Notes: a model not told the origin generated them from the sequence alone. A DNA stretch of 64,000 bases from CAWCPR01 sp963797475 (GCA_963797475.1 CAWCPR010000001.1:1-64000), one strand, 5' to 3'. Numbered from the stretch's first letter, positions 15,106 through 23,628 are shown. Translations and numbers: made by a program.

Positions 15106-15369
15106 GTGAATTATCAATGGGATCCAAACAAAGCGCGAGCTAATCAACAAAAGCATGGAATCTCCTTCGCCGATGCAGTAACCGTCTTCTCCGACGAAAG
15201 ATCGCTTACCATCGAAGATGATGATCCCAGAGAACGACGCTTTTTAACATTAGGCAAGGATGCACTTGGCAGAGTCTTAGTCGTGGTTTACACCTATAGA
15301 GGAGACAAAATTCGGATTATTTCGGCCAGAAAAGCGACGGCAAATGAGCGGAAGCAATATGAGGAATAA
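15106..15369 (+). CDS. brnT: BrnT-family toxin
   Basis: An 87-residue BrnT-type ribonuclease toxin (RelE-like fold). The signature is complete: YQWDPNKARANQQKHGISFA (WDxxKAxxNxxKHGxxFxxA), AVTVFSDERSLTIEDDDPRE, the RFLTLGKDALGRVLVVVYTY strands and the terminal IRIISARKATANERKQYEE. The GTG start at 15106 lacks a ribosome site and sits right behind the promoter, so leaderless translation is likely. BrnT is neutralised by BrnA, whose gene follows after four bases. Confidence 0.9.
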   Translation: MNYQWDPNKARANQQKHGISFADAVTVFSDERSLTIEDDDPRERRFLTLGKDALGRVLVVVYTYRGDKIRIISARKATANERKQYEE

Positions 15370-15373
15370 GAGA

Positions 15374-15634
15374 ATGAAAGCTGAATACGACTTCACAAGG
15401 GGCAAACGAGGTGCGATCGAGCCGGCGCTGCCAGGCAAAACTCGCATCACGATCCGCCTGGATAACGAGGTGCTGGACTGGTTCCGCGCCGAAGTGGAGG
15501 CAGCGGGCGGCGGGAATTATCAAACCTTGATCAACGACGCCCTGCGAGAATATATGCAACACCGGAAAGAACCCTTGGAAGAAACCCTGCGGCGGGTGGT
15601 GCGGGAAGAGCTAAGCAGCCTGAGGATGGAGTGA
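15374..15634 (+). CDS. brnA: BrnA-family antitoxin
   Basis: An 86-residue antitoxin and DNA-binding partner of BrnT. The ribbon-helix-helix-like core RITIRLDNEVLDWFRAEVEA followed by GGNYQTLINDALREYMQH is characteristic. ATG 15374 is chosen since GAGG lies nine bases upstream; in-frame ATG codons at 15344 and 15359 inside the toxin gene are alternatives. BrnA normally represses its own promoter. The stop codon overlaps the beginning of an unrelated HigA-type antitoxin relic. Confidence 0.85.
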   Translation: MKAEYDFTRGKRGAIEPALPGKTRITIRLDNEVLDWFRAEVEAAGGGNYQTLINDALREYMQHRKEPLEETLRRVVREELSSLRME

Positions 15635-15785
15635 ATTGTCGCAATCCGCATTTGCGGCTTTGATGGGGGTCAGCCTGCGCACCGTGCAAGATTGGGAACA
15701 GGGACGGCGGAAGCCAAGCGGCCCTGCGGCCGCGTTACTCAGGATTGCAGAGCAAAAGCCTGAAGTCTTCAGGGAACTGTCGTAA
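15634..15785 (+). pseudogene. HigA/NadS-type antitoxin relic
   Basis: The 150 bases match the 3' end of the antitoxin gene at 1188-1475 with few changes: SAFAALMGVSLRTVQDWEQG, RRKPSGPAAALLRIAEQKPE, VFRELS. The 5' half and the toxin gene are absent. It is joined directly to the end of brnA on one side and to a DUF2442 fragment on the other. Confidence 0.85.
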
Positions 15786-15787
15786 GA

Positions 15788-15886
15788 ATTGATGACGACC
15801 GGGTACATTGGCAAATCCTTGGCGATGGATATGCAATGGAATGGCCCAACCTGGATGAACCTATCGGCAGTGAACAACATGGATAA
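15788..15886 (+). pseudogene. DUF2442 relic
   Basis: In the frame beginning at 15788 the sequence reads IDDDRVHWQILGDGYAMEWP then NLDEPIGSEQ and stops. This matches the C-terminal motif of DUF2442 proteins; compare NWRMIGQGEGIHWPDLDEDI in the intact gene at 37149-37457. Only about 30 residues remain. Confidence 0.65.
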
Positions 15887-16514
15887 TGATCTCCAATTCC
15901 TCATTCATTTCTTCAATGAAAAAGAATACCTTTTCAAGACGATCACGATGGCAGGGATGTCCCAGGTGGACGAAATTTGCAATAAGATTTCATCCCAAAA
16001 AGGGTGGTATTGGCCAAGATTCGCACAAAGCGAACGCCATGATTATCTGAAGAGGAGACTATTCGTCGAGAAAGAATTGTACGAAGGCTACACTCAAGAA
16101 TACGGGAGCTTGAAGGAAAAGATCCCTGTGTACTTTTATCTTTATCCCAACATTACAAAGCAGAAGGCCATAGAATTGGGATGGCAAAGAATGAGACAAG
16201 GGGAAATAGAGCCCCAAATATTGATGGTGAAGATACAGGACATCGAAGAACCAAAGAACATAACATTTACCTTGAACGACAGCCACACTGCATATTGGAA
16301 AAAGGCAATGGAATCCGGAATAAACTGCCGGGGGGATGGAAATGGCCCGGTTGTTTTACCAGACCATAACAAGGTCTTCCCATTCTCGATGATAGAAGAA
16401 ATCCATCAAAAATATAAGGCGCAACAGATCAACTACGAAATACAGATCTGGGATTATGAGCTGCTTGAGAAGATACAGTATACGATTTTAGGGGAAAGGG
16501 TTGGGCGCGTTTAG
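15879..16514 (+). CDS. Hypothetical protein
   Basis: A 211-residue protein counted from ATG 15879; the frame is open back to 15789, but that part overlaps the DUF2442 relic and is not likely coding. No signal peptide, rich in charged and aromatic residues, and clearly more AT-rich in codon use than its neighbours, which suggests transfer. Segments such as KGWYWPRFAQSERHDYLKRR and MVKIQDIEEPKNITFTLNDS give no family match that I know. It ends 74 bases before the VOC gene. Confidence 0.55.
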   Translation: MDNDLQFLIHFFNEKEYLFKTITMAGMSQVDEICNKISSQKGWYWPRFAQSERHDYLKRRLFVEKELYEGYTQEYGSLKEKIPVYFYLYPNITKQKAIELGWQRMRQGEIEPQILMVKIQDIEEPKNITFTLNDSHTAYWKKAMESGINCRGDGNGPVVLPDHNKVFPFSMIEEIHQKYKAQQINYEIQIWDYELLEKIQYTILGERVGRV

Positions 16515-16587
16515 CGCCCCACGCGGACCGCTGGCCGAAGTCCAGGGGCGGACGAAAAGAGATTCATTAAAATCGGAGTTGAAAAAT

Positions 16588-17010
16588 ATGTTACGTTGTA
16601 CCCCATTTCTTTTATTTGACGGTAACTGTGCAGAGGCAATGACCTTTTACCACCAGTGTCTTGGCGGAGATTTCACCTTAACTAAGCTTGGTGACACTCC
16701 TATGAAAGATCTGTTTCCAAAAGAAAAACACAACAGGATTATCAATGCTCACCTGGTTAATGGCAATATAGAAATTTCTGCCACAGATTGGATGGCATCC
16801 CCATCATTTGATCCAATACAAGGGAATACATTTGCCATATTTGTCATCGGTGGAAGATACGAGGAACTGAAAACAGTATTTGACAAACTAGCAGAAGGAG
16901 CAGAAAAAGAGAGATTTCAGGAGCTGCATGACATGCCATTCGGAATCTATGGACAGTTTTATGATAAGTATGGTGTTCAGTGGATCTTTAAAGGAGATAA
17001 GAAAGAATAA
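16588..17010 (+). CDS. VOC (PhnB/glyoxalase-like) family protein
   Basis: A 140-residue vicinal-oxygen-chelate fold protein of the PhnB/DUF899-like group. Characteristic are TPFLLFDGNCAEAMTFYHQC with LGGDF (first beta-alpha unit), the MKDLFPKEKHNRIINAHLVN strand, and the terminal MPFGIYGQFYDKYGVQWIF. GGAG lies nine bases before ATG 16588. Such proteins bind a metal and a small ligand; many are of unknown function. Codon use is AT-rich like the preceding gene, so both may have arrived together. Confidence 0.85.
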   Translation: MLRCTPFLLFDGNCAEAMTFYHQCLGGDFTLTKLGDTPMKDLFPKEKHNRIINAHLVNGNIEISATDWMASPSFDPIQGNTFAIFVIGGRYEELKTVFDKLAEGAEKERFQELHDMPFGIYGQFYDKYGVQWIFKGDKKE

Positions 17011-17120
17011 ATAACCAGTCGAAATGTTTATATAAAAATTCACAAATAGCGCGATAATCATGCAGATGAAGTCTCACGATTGGCAACAATCCTCGATGAA
17101 TTACAGGATCCTTGAAGACG

Positions 17121-18800
17121 ATGAACGAAGAAACCAATTTTGAAGAGTTGGCGCCCTGGTTGGTAGTCCTCATCACATTGGCTGGGGGTTTTCTGCGGAT
17201 TATACTGATCGGTACTAAAGGGATGTGGCTGGATGAAACGTTCAGCGTATGGCTGGCCAACCAAAGTGTTGGCGATATGCTGCAATGGGTCGTCAAGATC
17301 GACCAGCACCCACCCCTTTTTTATCTCCTGCTCCATTACTGGGTAGCACTCAATGGAGACATGCCTTATTCTGTCCGTCTGCTTTCTGCGATATTCGGCG
17401 CAGGCACGATCCCGATCATTTACCTGATCGGCAAACGCATATCTGGCTCGGTGGTGGGAGTGGCGGCAGCAGTGTTTCTGGCTTTTTCGCCCTTCAACGT
17501 CTACTACGCCCAGGAAGCGCGCATGTACACCTTTCTGATGTTCAATGCAGCCATGGCGATCTATGCATTGGTCAGACTGCTGACGGATTCGCGCTCCGTC
17601 AGGCCCATCGGCAGCCAATTTCGGGAATATCTGCGTGCCTGGCGTACATCTGGGCCGGTCGATCCAGACCCCAAAGATGGTTTCGTCTATAAGGTTGAGC
17701 CCCCTCGGACCGGATGGAGCGCCTGGGTCTACCGCCATCGTTGGTCGCCCATCCAGACCATTGAGACTGACCTAGCCTGGGTTGCATTTATTGGTTTCTC
17801 GGCTGCCACCCTGCTCAGCCACAACACGGCTGTCTTTTTCCCTCTGGCCGCCAATATCTTCGTCTTTGGCCTGATGCTTTTTCAAAGGAGTAAGAAATCA
17901 GATGCTCAACCCGCCTTGCAGGCTCCCTCTCTGGCGAACTGGGTGAAGGCTCAGATTGGTATCCTCATCCTATGGAGTCCGTGGATATTTGCCTTTGTCA
18001 AGCAAGCCAGCCGGGTCTACCAGGAGTTTTGGATTCCGAAACCCACCTGGGAAATCATTTCTCAGACGCTTCGATCCTTATTGGATGCATCTGCGCCAGG
18101 TCAGGCCAGCCAGGTCATAATGATGTGTATCCTGTGCGCTGTGCTTTGTTTGGGGCTGGTATATTACCGGAAAAAACTTTCCATCTTCTTATTTCTGGCT
18201 GCCCTGTTCGCCGTCCCATTCCTGGGTGAGCTAATCGTGAGCATCCGCCGGCCTATTTTTTTTGACCGAACCTTGATCTGGATAACGATCCCAATGTTCC
18301 TGTTGTTGGCGGCTGGAATCGCTCAATTAAGATTTCGTCTGCTTATGGTCATCATCCTGGGGGTTTTAGCTACAAACTACCTGTTCTCTAGCGGCGATTA
18401 TTTAAGGTTCTATCAAAAAGAGGATTGGTACACTGCTGCCGGTTATGTCGCAAATTTCGCTCAAAAAGATGATTTGGTCCTTTTCAACTCCAACTTTGTG
18501 GAAATCCCGTTCGAATATTATTTTAAACCATTTGAAAACCAGTATTCTATCCAGGTAGAGAAATGTGGAGTTCCTCTGGATCTGTTCGATAGTGGTATCT
18601 TGGAACCCAAGATGACGACTGACGATATACCTGGGTTAATTTCATTGGTGAGCGGGCACGACAGAGTCTGGCTGGTTTACAGCCATGACTCGTATACGGA
18701 TCCAACAGGGCTGGTCCCGCAAACGCTTGCATCGAAGATGAAATTACTCCGGAAGCGCGATTTTTATGGGGGTCAGGTTCAATTATATGGAACTCCCTGA
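17121..18800 (+). CDS. GT39-type membrane glycosyltransferase
   Basis: A 559-residue polytopic membrane protein of the ArnT/PMT/RgtA-like glycosyltransferase superfamily. It has about eleven hydrophobic segments. The catalytic acidic pair follows the first helix (KGMWLDETFSVWLAN), and IDQHPPLFYLLLHYW and FNVYYAQEARMYTFLMFNAA are the conserved extracellular-loop motifs (second acidic Q/E site). These enzymes move a sugar from a polyprenyl-phosphate carrier to a protein or glycolipid on the outer face of the membrane. ATG 17121 is preferred over TTG 17112. Confidence 0.87.
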   Translation: MNEETNFEELAPWLVVLITLAGGFLRIILIGTKGMWLDETFSVWLANQSVGDMLQWVVKIDQHPPLFYLLLHYWVALNGDMPYSVRLLSAIFGAGTIPIIYLIGKRISGSVVGVAAAVFLAFSPFNVYYAQEARMYTFLMFNAAMAIYALVRLLTDSRSVRPIGSQFREYLRAWRTSGPVDPDPKDGFVYKVEPPRTGWSAWVYRHRWSPIQTIETDLAWVAFIGFSAATLLSHNTAVFFPLAANIFVFGLMLFQRSKKSDAQPALQAPSLANWVKAQIGILILWSPWIFAFVKQASRVYQEFWIPKPTWEIISQTLRSLLDASAPGQASQVIMMCILCAVLCLGLVYYRKKLSIFLFLAALFAVPFLGELIVSIRRPIFFDRTLIWITIPMFLLLAAGIAQLRFRLLMVIILGVLATNYLFSSGDYLRFYQKEDWYTAAGYVANFAQKDDLVLFNSNFVEIPFEYYFKPFENQYSIQVEKCGVPLDLFDSGILEPKMTTDDIPGLISLVSGHDRVWLVYSHDSYTDPTGLVPQTLASKMKLLRKRDFYGGQVQLYGTP

Positions 18801-18874
18801 GCCTGGGATGCTGCCCAACCGCGCGTACACCTGGGTTGAGGTGAAATCAGATAATAAAAGAGCGAGAGCAATAT

Positions 18875-19066
18875 ATGATCCAGTTCGTTCCCATGTTGAT
18901 CGGAATACCCTTGATAGGATTTTGGTTGTGGATGTTCGTCGACCTATCCAATAACGAATACCTGTCCAAAGAGTCGAAGAATAACTGGTTTTTAGCCTTT
19001 GTTTTCCTGAACATCTTCGCTGCGTTCTGGTATTACATGGTTGAGTATAGACCCAGAAATAGGTAA
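18875..19066 (+). CDS. Small membrane protein of the PLDc_N type
   Basis: A 63-residue protein with two transmembrane helices (PMLIGIPLIGFWLWMFVDL and NWFLAFVFLNIFAAFWYYMV) joined by a charged loop (NNEYLSKESKNNW) and ending in VEYRPR. This matches the PLDc_N/phospholipase-D-nuclease N-terminal-like domain that also occurs as a free-standing small protein. Function not known. Confidence 0.7.
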   Translation: MIQFVPMLIGIPLIGFWLWMFVDLSNNEYLSKESKNNWFLAFVFLNIFAAFWYYMVEYRPRNR

Positions 19067-19138
19067 TCCACCCAGGCAGCCAGGGCTGGTTTCCGTCGTG
19101 CCGCCCTCATGGCGGGGGCTGGAGCCCGCGGTTAAGTT

Positions 19139-19309
19139 GGTAGGGCAGGATTCTTTCCTACCGCCCCCGGGCGAGGAATAAGCCGGCGAGCGTCCTCACC
19201 TTCCCAGTCATCCTGGTAGATGGCAAGACCTCCGGCCGGCGGCTAAGAAAGCCGCCCTACTGGTTTCGCGCTGAAGCAGGTAGGGCAGGATTCCATCCTG
19301 CCGCCCCCA
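19139..19309 (+). repeat. REP hairpins, GTAGGGC family (three units)
   Basis: GTAGGGCAGGATTCTTTCCT (19140 onward), then the opposite type GGCGGCTAAGAAAGCCGCCCTAC near 19230-19260, then GTAGGGCAGGATTCCATCCTGCCG (19281 onward). The outer parts of the region (19067-19138) hold no gene. Confidence 0.7.
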
Positions 19310-19312
19310 AAC

Positions 19313-19411
19313 TTTGGCTGCGGCACGGGCCTGCTTAAATGCGAATTTGCGATCGAAGGGCGGCAGATCACCGCCATCGACCCGTCCGTCGCCTTGATTG
19401 GCCATTACTAA
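19313..19411 (+). pseudogene. Possible SAM-methyltransferase relic
   Basis: The frame reads FGCGTGLLKCEFAIEGRQIT and AIDPSVALI before a stop. FGCGTGLL followed 17 residues later by an acidic residue after a hydrophobic strand (ITAIDPS) is the SAM-binding motif I/II pattern. The remainder of the gene is missing and a REP hairpin abuts its 5' side. Very short, so uncertain. Confidence 0.3.
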
Positions 19412-19445
19412 AAGACGGCCGGGTTCGTAGTTTCGGAGGTTAACC

Positions 19446-19967
19446 ATGTTTGATTGGCAGCGCTTGTTTTACGATGCACTAATTTTCGGTCTTGTGTTGT
19501 CTCTCGTTCTTACCCTCTTCTCGGCCATCAGCGGGGCCGTTGCACTCGACATGTTCGTCGACAACTATCCTCCTGCCATCCAGCAGAAGTACGGCCCAAT
19601 GTCTCCTCGCGCTGCTCGCCTGCGCCCCTTTATCGCGGCTCTGTTGTTCATAACGACCCTGTTAATCCCCCTGGTCGGTCTTTTCACTTTGCGGGGCGGG
19701 ATCGATCCCGTTCCTTTTTTGCCTGCTTTCGTATTCTCGGGGGTCACATTGCTGGTGTTCAACCTGTTCGATCTGCTTATCCTCGACTGGCTTTTCTTCT
19801 GCACAATCCAGCCGCGTTCGATGGTTCTTCGCGGCACCGAAGGCATGCCAGCCTATCGCGATTACCGCTTCCATTTCATCGGGTTTCTAAAGGGTCTGGG
19901 ATTCAGCGCCGGCGGCGGTTTGCTCGTAGCAATTCTCTGGATTGTCATACAATGGCTATCCAGGTAG
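19446..19967 (+). CDS. Polytopic membrane protein, unknown function
   Basis: A 173-residue membrane protein with four hydrophobic helices (about 12-33, 62-83, 88-115 and 145-170). A loop PPAIQQKYGPMSPRAARLRP and the YRDYRFHFIGFLKG segment are the only distinctive parts. GGAGG lies seven to eight bases before the ATG. I cannot assign a family. The stop overlaps the ATG of the lipoprotein fragment that starts at 19952, so the two were once translationally coupled. Confidence 0.72.
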   Translation: MFDWQRLFYDALIFGLVLSLVLTLFSAISGAVALDMFVDNYPPAIQQKYGPMSPRAARLRPFIAALLFITTLLIPLVGLFTLRGGIDPVPFLPAFVFSGVTLLVFNLFDLLILDWLFFCTIQPRSMVLRGTEGMPAYRDYRFHFIGFLKGLGFSAGGGLLVAILWIVIQWLSR

Positions 19968-20131
19968 CCAGGTCCGGAGCATTCCTGCGCGGCTGCCTGC
20001 TGGTCTTCAGCCTCCTGCTGTGCGCCTGTAACGCCGGGAAGGACGCTTTCGACCAGCAGATTCCCCTGGTTCCCGTCGAGTACGCGGCATCGGTCCGAGG
20101 CGCAGTCAAAGATCTCGTTGGCACTGGGTAG
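19952..20131 (+). pseudogene. N-terminal part of a broken Rieske-like lipoprotein
   Basis: A 59-residue reading frame with a lipoprotein signal peptide (FLRGCLLVFSLLLCACNAG; lipobox cysteine within LLLCAC) followed by KDAFDQQIPLVPVEYAASVR. The same sequence continues into the C-terminal domain at 22837-23295, which lacks the signal peptide. The frame here ends in a TAG supplied by the GTAG foot of the palindrome at 20128. The original gene has thus been split by about 2.7 kb of inserted DNA and partly duplicated. Confidence 0.75.
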
Positions 20132-20186
20132 GGTGCGTCCGCGACGCACCACACTACTAAGATGGCGCGTTATCAACGCACCCTAC
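20128..20186 (+). repeat. REP-like palindrome, GTAGGGTGCGTC family (copy 1)
   Basis: GTAGGGTGCGTCCGCGACGC and, at the right, CAACGCACCCTAC. It contains two hairpins (GGTGCGTC-CGC-GACGCACC and the outer GTAGGGTGCG/CGCACCCTAC). Two more copies are at 22635-22693 and 22770-22828. Confidence 0.8.
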
Positions 20187-20205
20187 GAGCTGCCTCTCTG
20201 GCGGA

Positions 20206-20604
20206 TTACTTTTTGCGTTCCACTCCAGGACGATCATATGGGAGTGAAGTACACTCCCTGAAGGTGGTCATCCCATCCAGCGTCGCCAGAATGTCCTTGA
20301 GATTATCTTCAATGTTTGTCTTGTTCATCTCGTAGAAAAAGCCCAGCACTTCATAGGTCGTGTACACCCGCAGCCAGAACAAGGTCATCAGCAAGCGGTT
20401 GCGCAAGTCATAGCGATGTTTCCTCCCTGCCCGTACCGCTCGTTGGCGCGGTGTGCTCTTCCGCCGCGTGACGGTGAGATTGGCTATCCGTTCGCCATGT
20501 GTGACAGCAAATTCAGCATACAATTGATCGAACGCTTCCAAGGTCATGCCGATAAGACTGGATGCTGCTTGTGGACGGTGGGAGAGTTTTTCGTAGGTCA
20601 CCAT
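20206..20604 (-). pseudogene. N-terminal half of an IS5-type transposase
   Basis: A 132-residue minus-strand frame with the N-terminal helix-turn-helix region of IS5/HARBI1-like transposases: MVTYEKLSHRPQAASSLIGM, TLEAFDQLYAEF, then RKHRYDLRNRLLMTLFWLRV and YTTYEVLGFFYEMN. The catalytic DDE domain is completely absent. It lies inside the DNA that separates the two halves of the lipoprotein gene, so this insertion may have caused the split. Confidence 0.65.
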
Positions 20605-20954
20605 GTCGTCAAGTTTACTCGAGGTTAGCCCGGTTGTCTAACCACACCACAAGTCTATTAATTATACAGCAGCCCAGTTGACCTTTCAATTCAGGCAAGC
20701 TTTCCTGTTTGCTCGATCTAATTCAGAGAGATTCGCCAGTCCAGCTTATGCCTTGCATAATTTTTAGTTGTCGGGTGGGGTATTAGGCGCGATAATTCTT
20801 ACACCAACCATCAAGCAAAAACCGGGTGAATAATTTTAGGGGCATTTATGTCTGAGGTTTTACTGCCATCGAACATCGCTGCCAGGATCAAAACCAAAAC
20901 TCCAGCCTCAATCCCCCTTAGATTATTCCCATTTTTAAGGTCATGGAGACAGCA
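20605..20954 (+). other. Intergenic region without recognisable gene
   Basis: About 350 AT-rich bases between the transposase relic and the next exported protein. No open frame of note and no RNA gene recognised. It probably contains the promoter of the gene at 20955. Confidence 0.5.
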
Positions 20955-22625
20955 ATGATAAGAAAAATAACAATTACCCTTTGGGTGCTCTCAAGCCTGT
21001 TGATGAGTGGGGCCGCGCCAATCGCAAACCAGGCTCAAGGGACGCCATTTTGGAGTACAGCCATCTGGACACAGCCTGCGTTCGTGACCGGTTATGGCCT
21101 CATTCATCCGGATATCGACGCGACCGGAGTTCATATGGTCGCCGTCAACTGGTACAGCGATAATAGGGCGGATAACGCCAAATATATCGTATATAGCAGT
21201 TTTGCCGGTGGAGCGTGGGGGGCGCCGTCCATCCTGGCGAACAATGCCATCTACAACACCAGCTTCGTTCAAGATCCACCGCGTGACACCTTCCCGGTGA
21301 TCAGCGCAGACGGCGAGACAATCGCTTACCTGGGATATAACGCCGTGGACAACTATTACGGTCTCTATATCATTGATAAGACCGGCGGGGTATGGGGAAC
21401 GCCCTATTCACCCTCCAGCGTGGACAGGTGCCTGGACAACGATCTGGAGATCAGCGGCGACGGGGATACGATCACTTACAGCAACTGCCCAAGCTTGTTC
21501 GGGATCATGCGAGTTTATGTAACTCGCCGGGTAGCAGGCGTATGGCAGACCCAGGTGACGGTATCTTCAGCCGGCGCACAGGCATCCATCTCAGCGGACG
21601 GGAAAAAGATCGTTTATCAGAACAACGACAAGATCGAATTCACCGAATATCTGCCAGGTGGGACCTGGTCAGTTCCTCTCGTCCTTACCTACGGTTACTT
21701 CCCCGGTTATCTTTACTATTTTTACCTGCCAAAAATCAGCCCGGACGGCAATGCCATTTTCTTCTGGCGCTATCAGCTCGAACCTGGTGGAAGTGGAAAC
21801 GTCGTAACCGGCAAGGACCTGTACACGGTGCGCCGGTTTGGCAATACCTGGAGCCGCCCAGGGAAGATCAACGGCAGCGCGATCGTGCCCGACCTGATCA
21901 CAGAGAGCCGGGCGGCAGTTAATCAGGCGGGAACGCGGGTAGTCTACTCCCGTTCAATATGGGGCGACCCGTTTACCGGGTCGCTCCTGGAGCTTACCGA
22001 ATTCAGCGGCGGCTTATGGAGCCAGCCAGTCGTTTTGACCGTTCCCTGGGAAGCAGATTATGCGCGAATGGCTCCCGATGGCAAGACGATTATCTTCGTC
22101 CATACGAATAATTCTAATGGCGGCGTCGCCTCGATTTCTACGACGGAGAACACAGCCAGCTACGCTTATACTTCCGCCAATGCGCTTATTCATACCTCTG
22201 GAGGCTCCCTGGTTTCCACTGTAGATGAAACGACCACGACCTTTGGCAGCGGTTCATTCAACCAGGACTCTCAGGTCAGGCACACCCTGGTCCCCGGCGA
22301 GAGTTTGCCAGGGATGGGGAATCTTGCAGGAATTGGACGAGGGTTCGACCTGAGTGCAAGCAATGCCTCTACTGGTATGCCTATCCAGGTGGATCATGAC
22401 CATCCCTTCTCAATCACGGTCCATTACGCCGGCCAGCATGGGGCTGCGATCAAATCAACCTTACAGTTATATGCCTGGCACCCCGATACATATGAGTGGG
22501 TACCCGTAACAAGCGTTTTAGATCAGAACAACAAGACCGTCAGCACCAGCTCAGCGAATCTTTTGACGCTGTACGCGGTGATGGGACAGACGAATACCAT
22601 CTATCTACCCGTATTAACGAGGTAA
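20955..22625 (+). CDS. Exported TolB/WD40-like beta-propeller protein with Tyr-Leu-Pro tail
   Basis: A 556-residue secreted protein; ATG 20955 follows GGAGA by four bases and starts the signal peptide MIRKITITLWVLSSLLMSGA. The body has repeated blades of the TolB/PD40 type (ISADGETIAYLGYNAVDNYY, ISGDGDTITYSNC, ISADGKKIVYQNN, ISPDGNAIFFWRY, MAPDGKTIIFVH), that is, the xS(A/G/P)DGxxIxF motif. A beta domain of about 100 residues follows and the end is TNTIYLPVLTR. Likely cell-surface or extracellular; no enzymatic motif visible. Confidence 0.82.
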   Translation: MIRKITITLWVLSSLLMSGAAPIANQAQGTPFWSTAIWTQPAFVTGYGLIHPDIDATGVHMVAVNWYSDNRADNAKYIVYSSFAGGAWGAPSILANNAIYNTSFVQDPPRDTFPVISADGETIAYLGYNAVDNYYGLYIIDKTGGVWGTPYSPSSVDRCLDNDLEISGDGDTITYSNCPSLFGIMRVYVTRRVAGVWQTQVTVSSAGAQASISADGKKIVYQNNDKIEFTEYLPGGTWSVPLVLTYGYFPGYLYYFYLPKISPDGNAIFFWRYQLEPGGSGNVVTGKDLYTVRRFGNTWSRPGKINGSAIVPDLITESRAAVNQAGTRVVYSRSIWGDPFTGSLLELTEFSGGLWSQPVVLTVPWEADYARMAPDGKTIIFVHTNNSNGGVASISTTENTASYAYTSANALIHTSGGSLVSTVDETTTTFGSGSFNQDSQVRHTLVPGESLPGMGNLAGIGRGFDLSASNASTGMPIQVDHDHPFSITVHYAGQHGAAIKSTLQLYAWHPDTYEWVPVTSVLDQNNKTVSTSSANLLTLYAVMGQTNTIYLPVLTR

Positions 22626-22634
22626 AAGCAGTAG

Positions 22635-22828
22635 GTAGGGTGCGTCCGCGACGCACCAAACCACCAGGATGGTGCGTTACCAACGCACCCTACGAGCTCG
22701 GCTGCTGTGCGCCTGTAACGCCGGGAAGGACGCTTTCGACCAGCAGATTCCCTGGTTCCCGTCGAGTAGGTAGGGTGCGTCCGCGACGCACCAAACCACC
22801 AGGATGGTGCGTTACCAACGCACCCTAC
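22635..22828 (+). repeat. Two tandem units: GTAGGGTGCGTC palindrome plus lipoprotein fragment
   Basis: Palindromes at 22635-22693 and 22770-22828 are near identical. Between them, 22702-22769 is a copy of the lipoprotein sequence CTGCTGTGCGCCTGTAACGC to CCCGTCGAGTA, one C shorter than the other copies. The unit palindrome plus lipoprotein piece is thus duplicated with a period of 135 bases, directly ahead of the larger lipoprotein fragment. Confidence 0.8.
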
Positions 22829-22836
22829 GAGCTCGG

Positions 22837-23295
22837 CTGCTGTGCGCCTGTAACGCCGGGAAGGACGCTTTCGACCAGCAGATTCCCCTGGTTCCCGTCG
22901 AGTACGCGGCATCGGTCCGAGGCGCAGTGCCGTGGCGGGCGCCGCTCCACGTCCAGGACAGCCGCTTGCAGTTGGCCGAGTTTGACGAGGCGGGCCAACG
23001 ACAGATGCGATCCTATGCTGAGGCGGTGTTTCCGACGGACGTCCTGATCGTTTACTCGGAAGCCGCTCAGAGTGTGGTGGTATTCCTACGGCGCTCACCG
23101 CATGGGGGCTGCCTGCTTACCTGGGACGCCGAGCAATCCTTGATCGTCGATCCTTGCTTTGGGTCAAAGTTCGACCTGGCCGGCGCGTACAAATCCGGTC
23201 CTGCCCAGAGGAGCCTGGACAGGCTGCCTGCCTCAATTCGTGAGGGGATGGTGTGGGTGGGCTCCCAGGTGATCTACGGAGAACCCCATCCTTGA
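22837..23295 (+). pseudogene. C-terminal part of a Rieske-like lipoprotein (no signal peptide)
   Basis: Continues the frame LLCACNAGKDAFDQQIPLVP into a 120-residue domain. The end resembles a Rieske fold: GGCLLTWDAEQSLIVDPCFG, SKFDLAGAYKSGPAQRSLDR, LPASIREGMVWV. Rieske proteins have CxH and CxxH cluster ligands; here the cysteines remain (CLL and CFG) but both histidines are absent, so it would not hold a 2Fe-2S cluster. The frame is open from 22804 through the palindrome, but the signal sequence is missing. It pairs with the N-terminal fragment at 19952-20131. Confidence 0.6.
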
Positions 23296-23317
23296 CCGAA
23301 TCACGGAATCGAGTGGT

Positions 23318-23614
23318 TGGATTGACCCTCACTCGCTCCCAACCATCGCCTTCTTGCTCCTGGGCCGCATCCCGCTCAAAGAAGGGCTGCGTTTGAAGCC
23401 CATTCGCCCGGGGGTCGGGCTGCTGTGCCGGCTGCTGGGCCTCGCCGCCCCGCTGTGCGAAGAGCCGCTATTCCGGGGCGTCTTTCAGGGGACTTATGAA
23501 AAGCGTCGCCCGGCCTTCTTCGCCATTTCCATCCCGGCGCTGATGGCTGCCCTGTCCAACTTCCAACTCTCAGGGCTGGCAGGGGTGCCGGCCCTGCTCT
23601 CTTTTACCCGCTAA
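23318..23614 (+). pseudogene. CPBP (CAAX protease-like) membrane peptidase relic
   Basis: The frame reads WIDPHSLPTIAFLLLGRIPL, then GLLCRLLGLAAPLCEEPLFR and GVFQGTYEKRRPAFFAISIP. EExxFRG is motif 1 of CPBP-family intramembrane glutamic endopeptidases. Motifs 2 and 3 (FxxxH and HxxxN) are missing and the frame ends early, so this is a fragment. A different CPBP fragment carrying the second motif lies at 26983-27105. Confidence 0.55.
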
Positions 23615-23628
23615 GAAGCGACGGGCTG

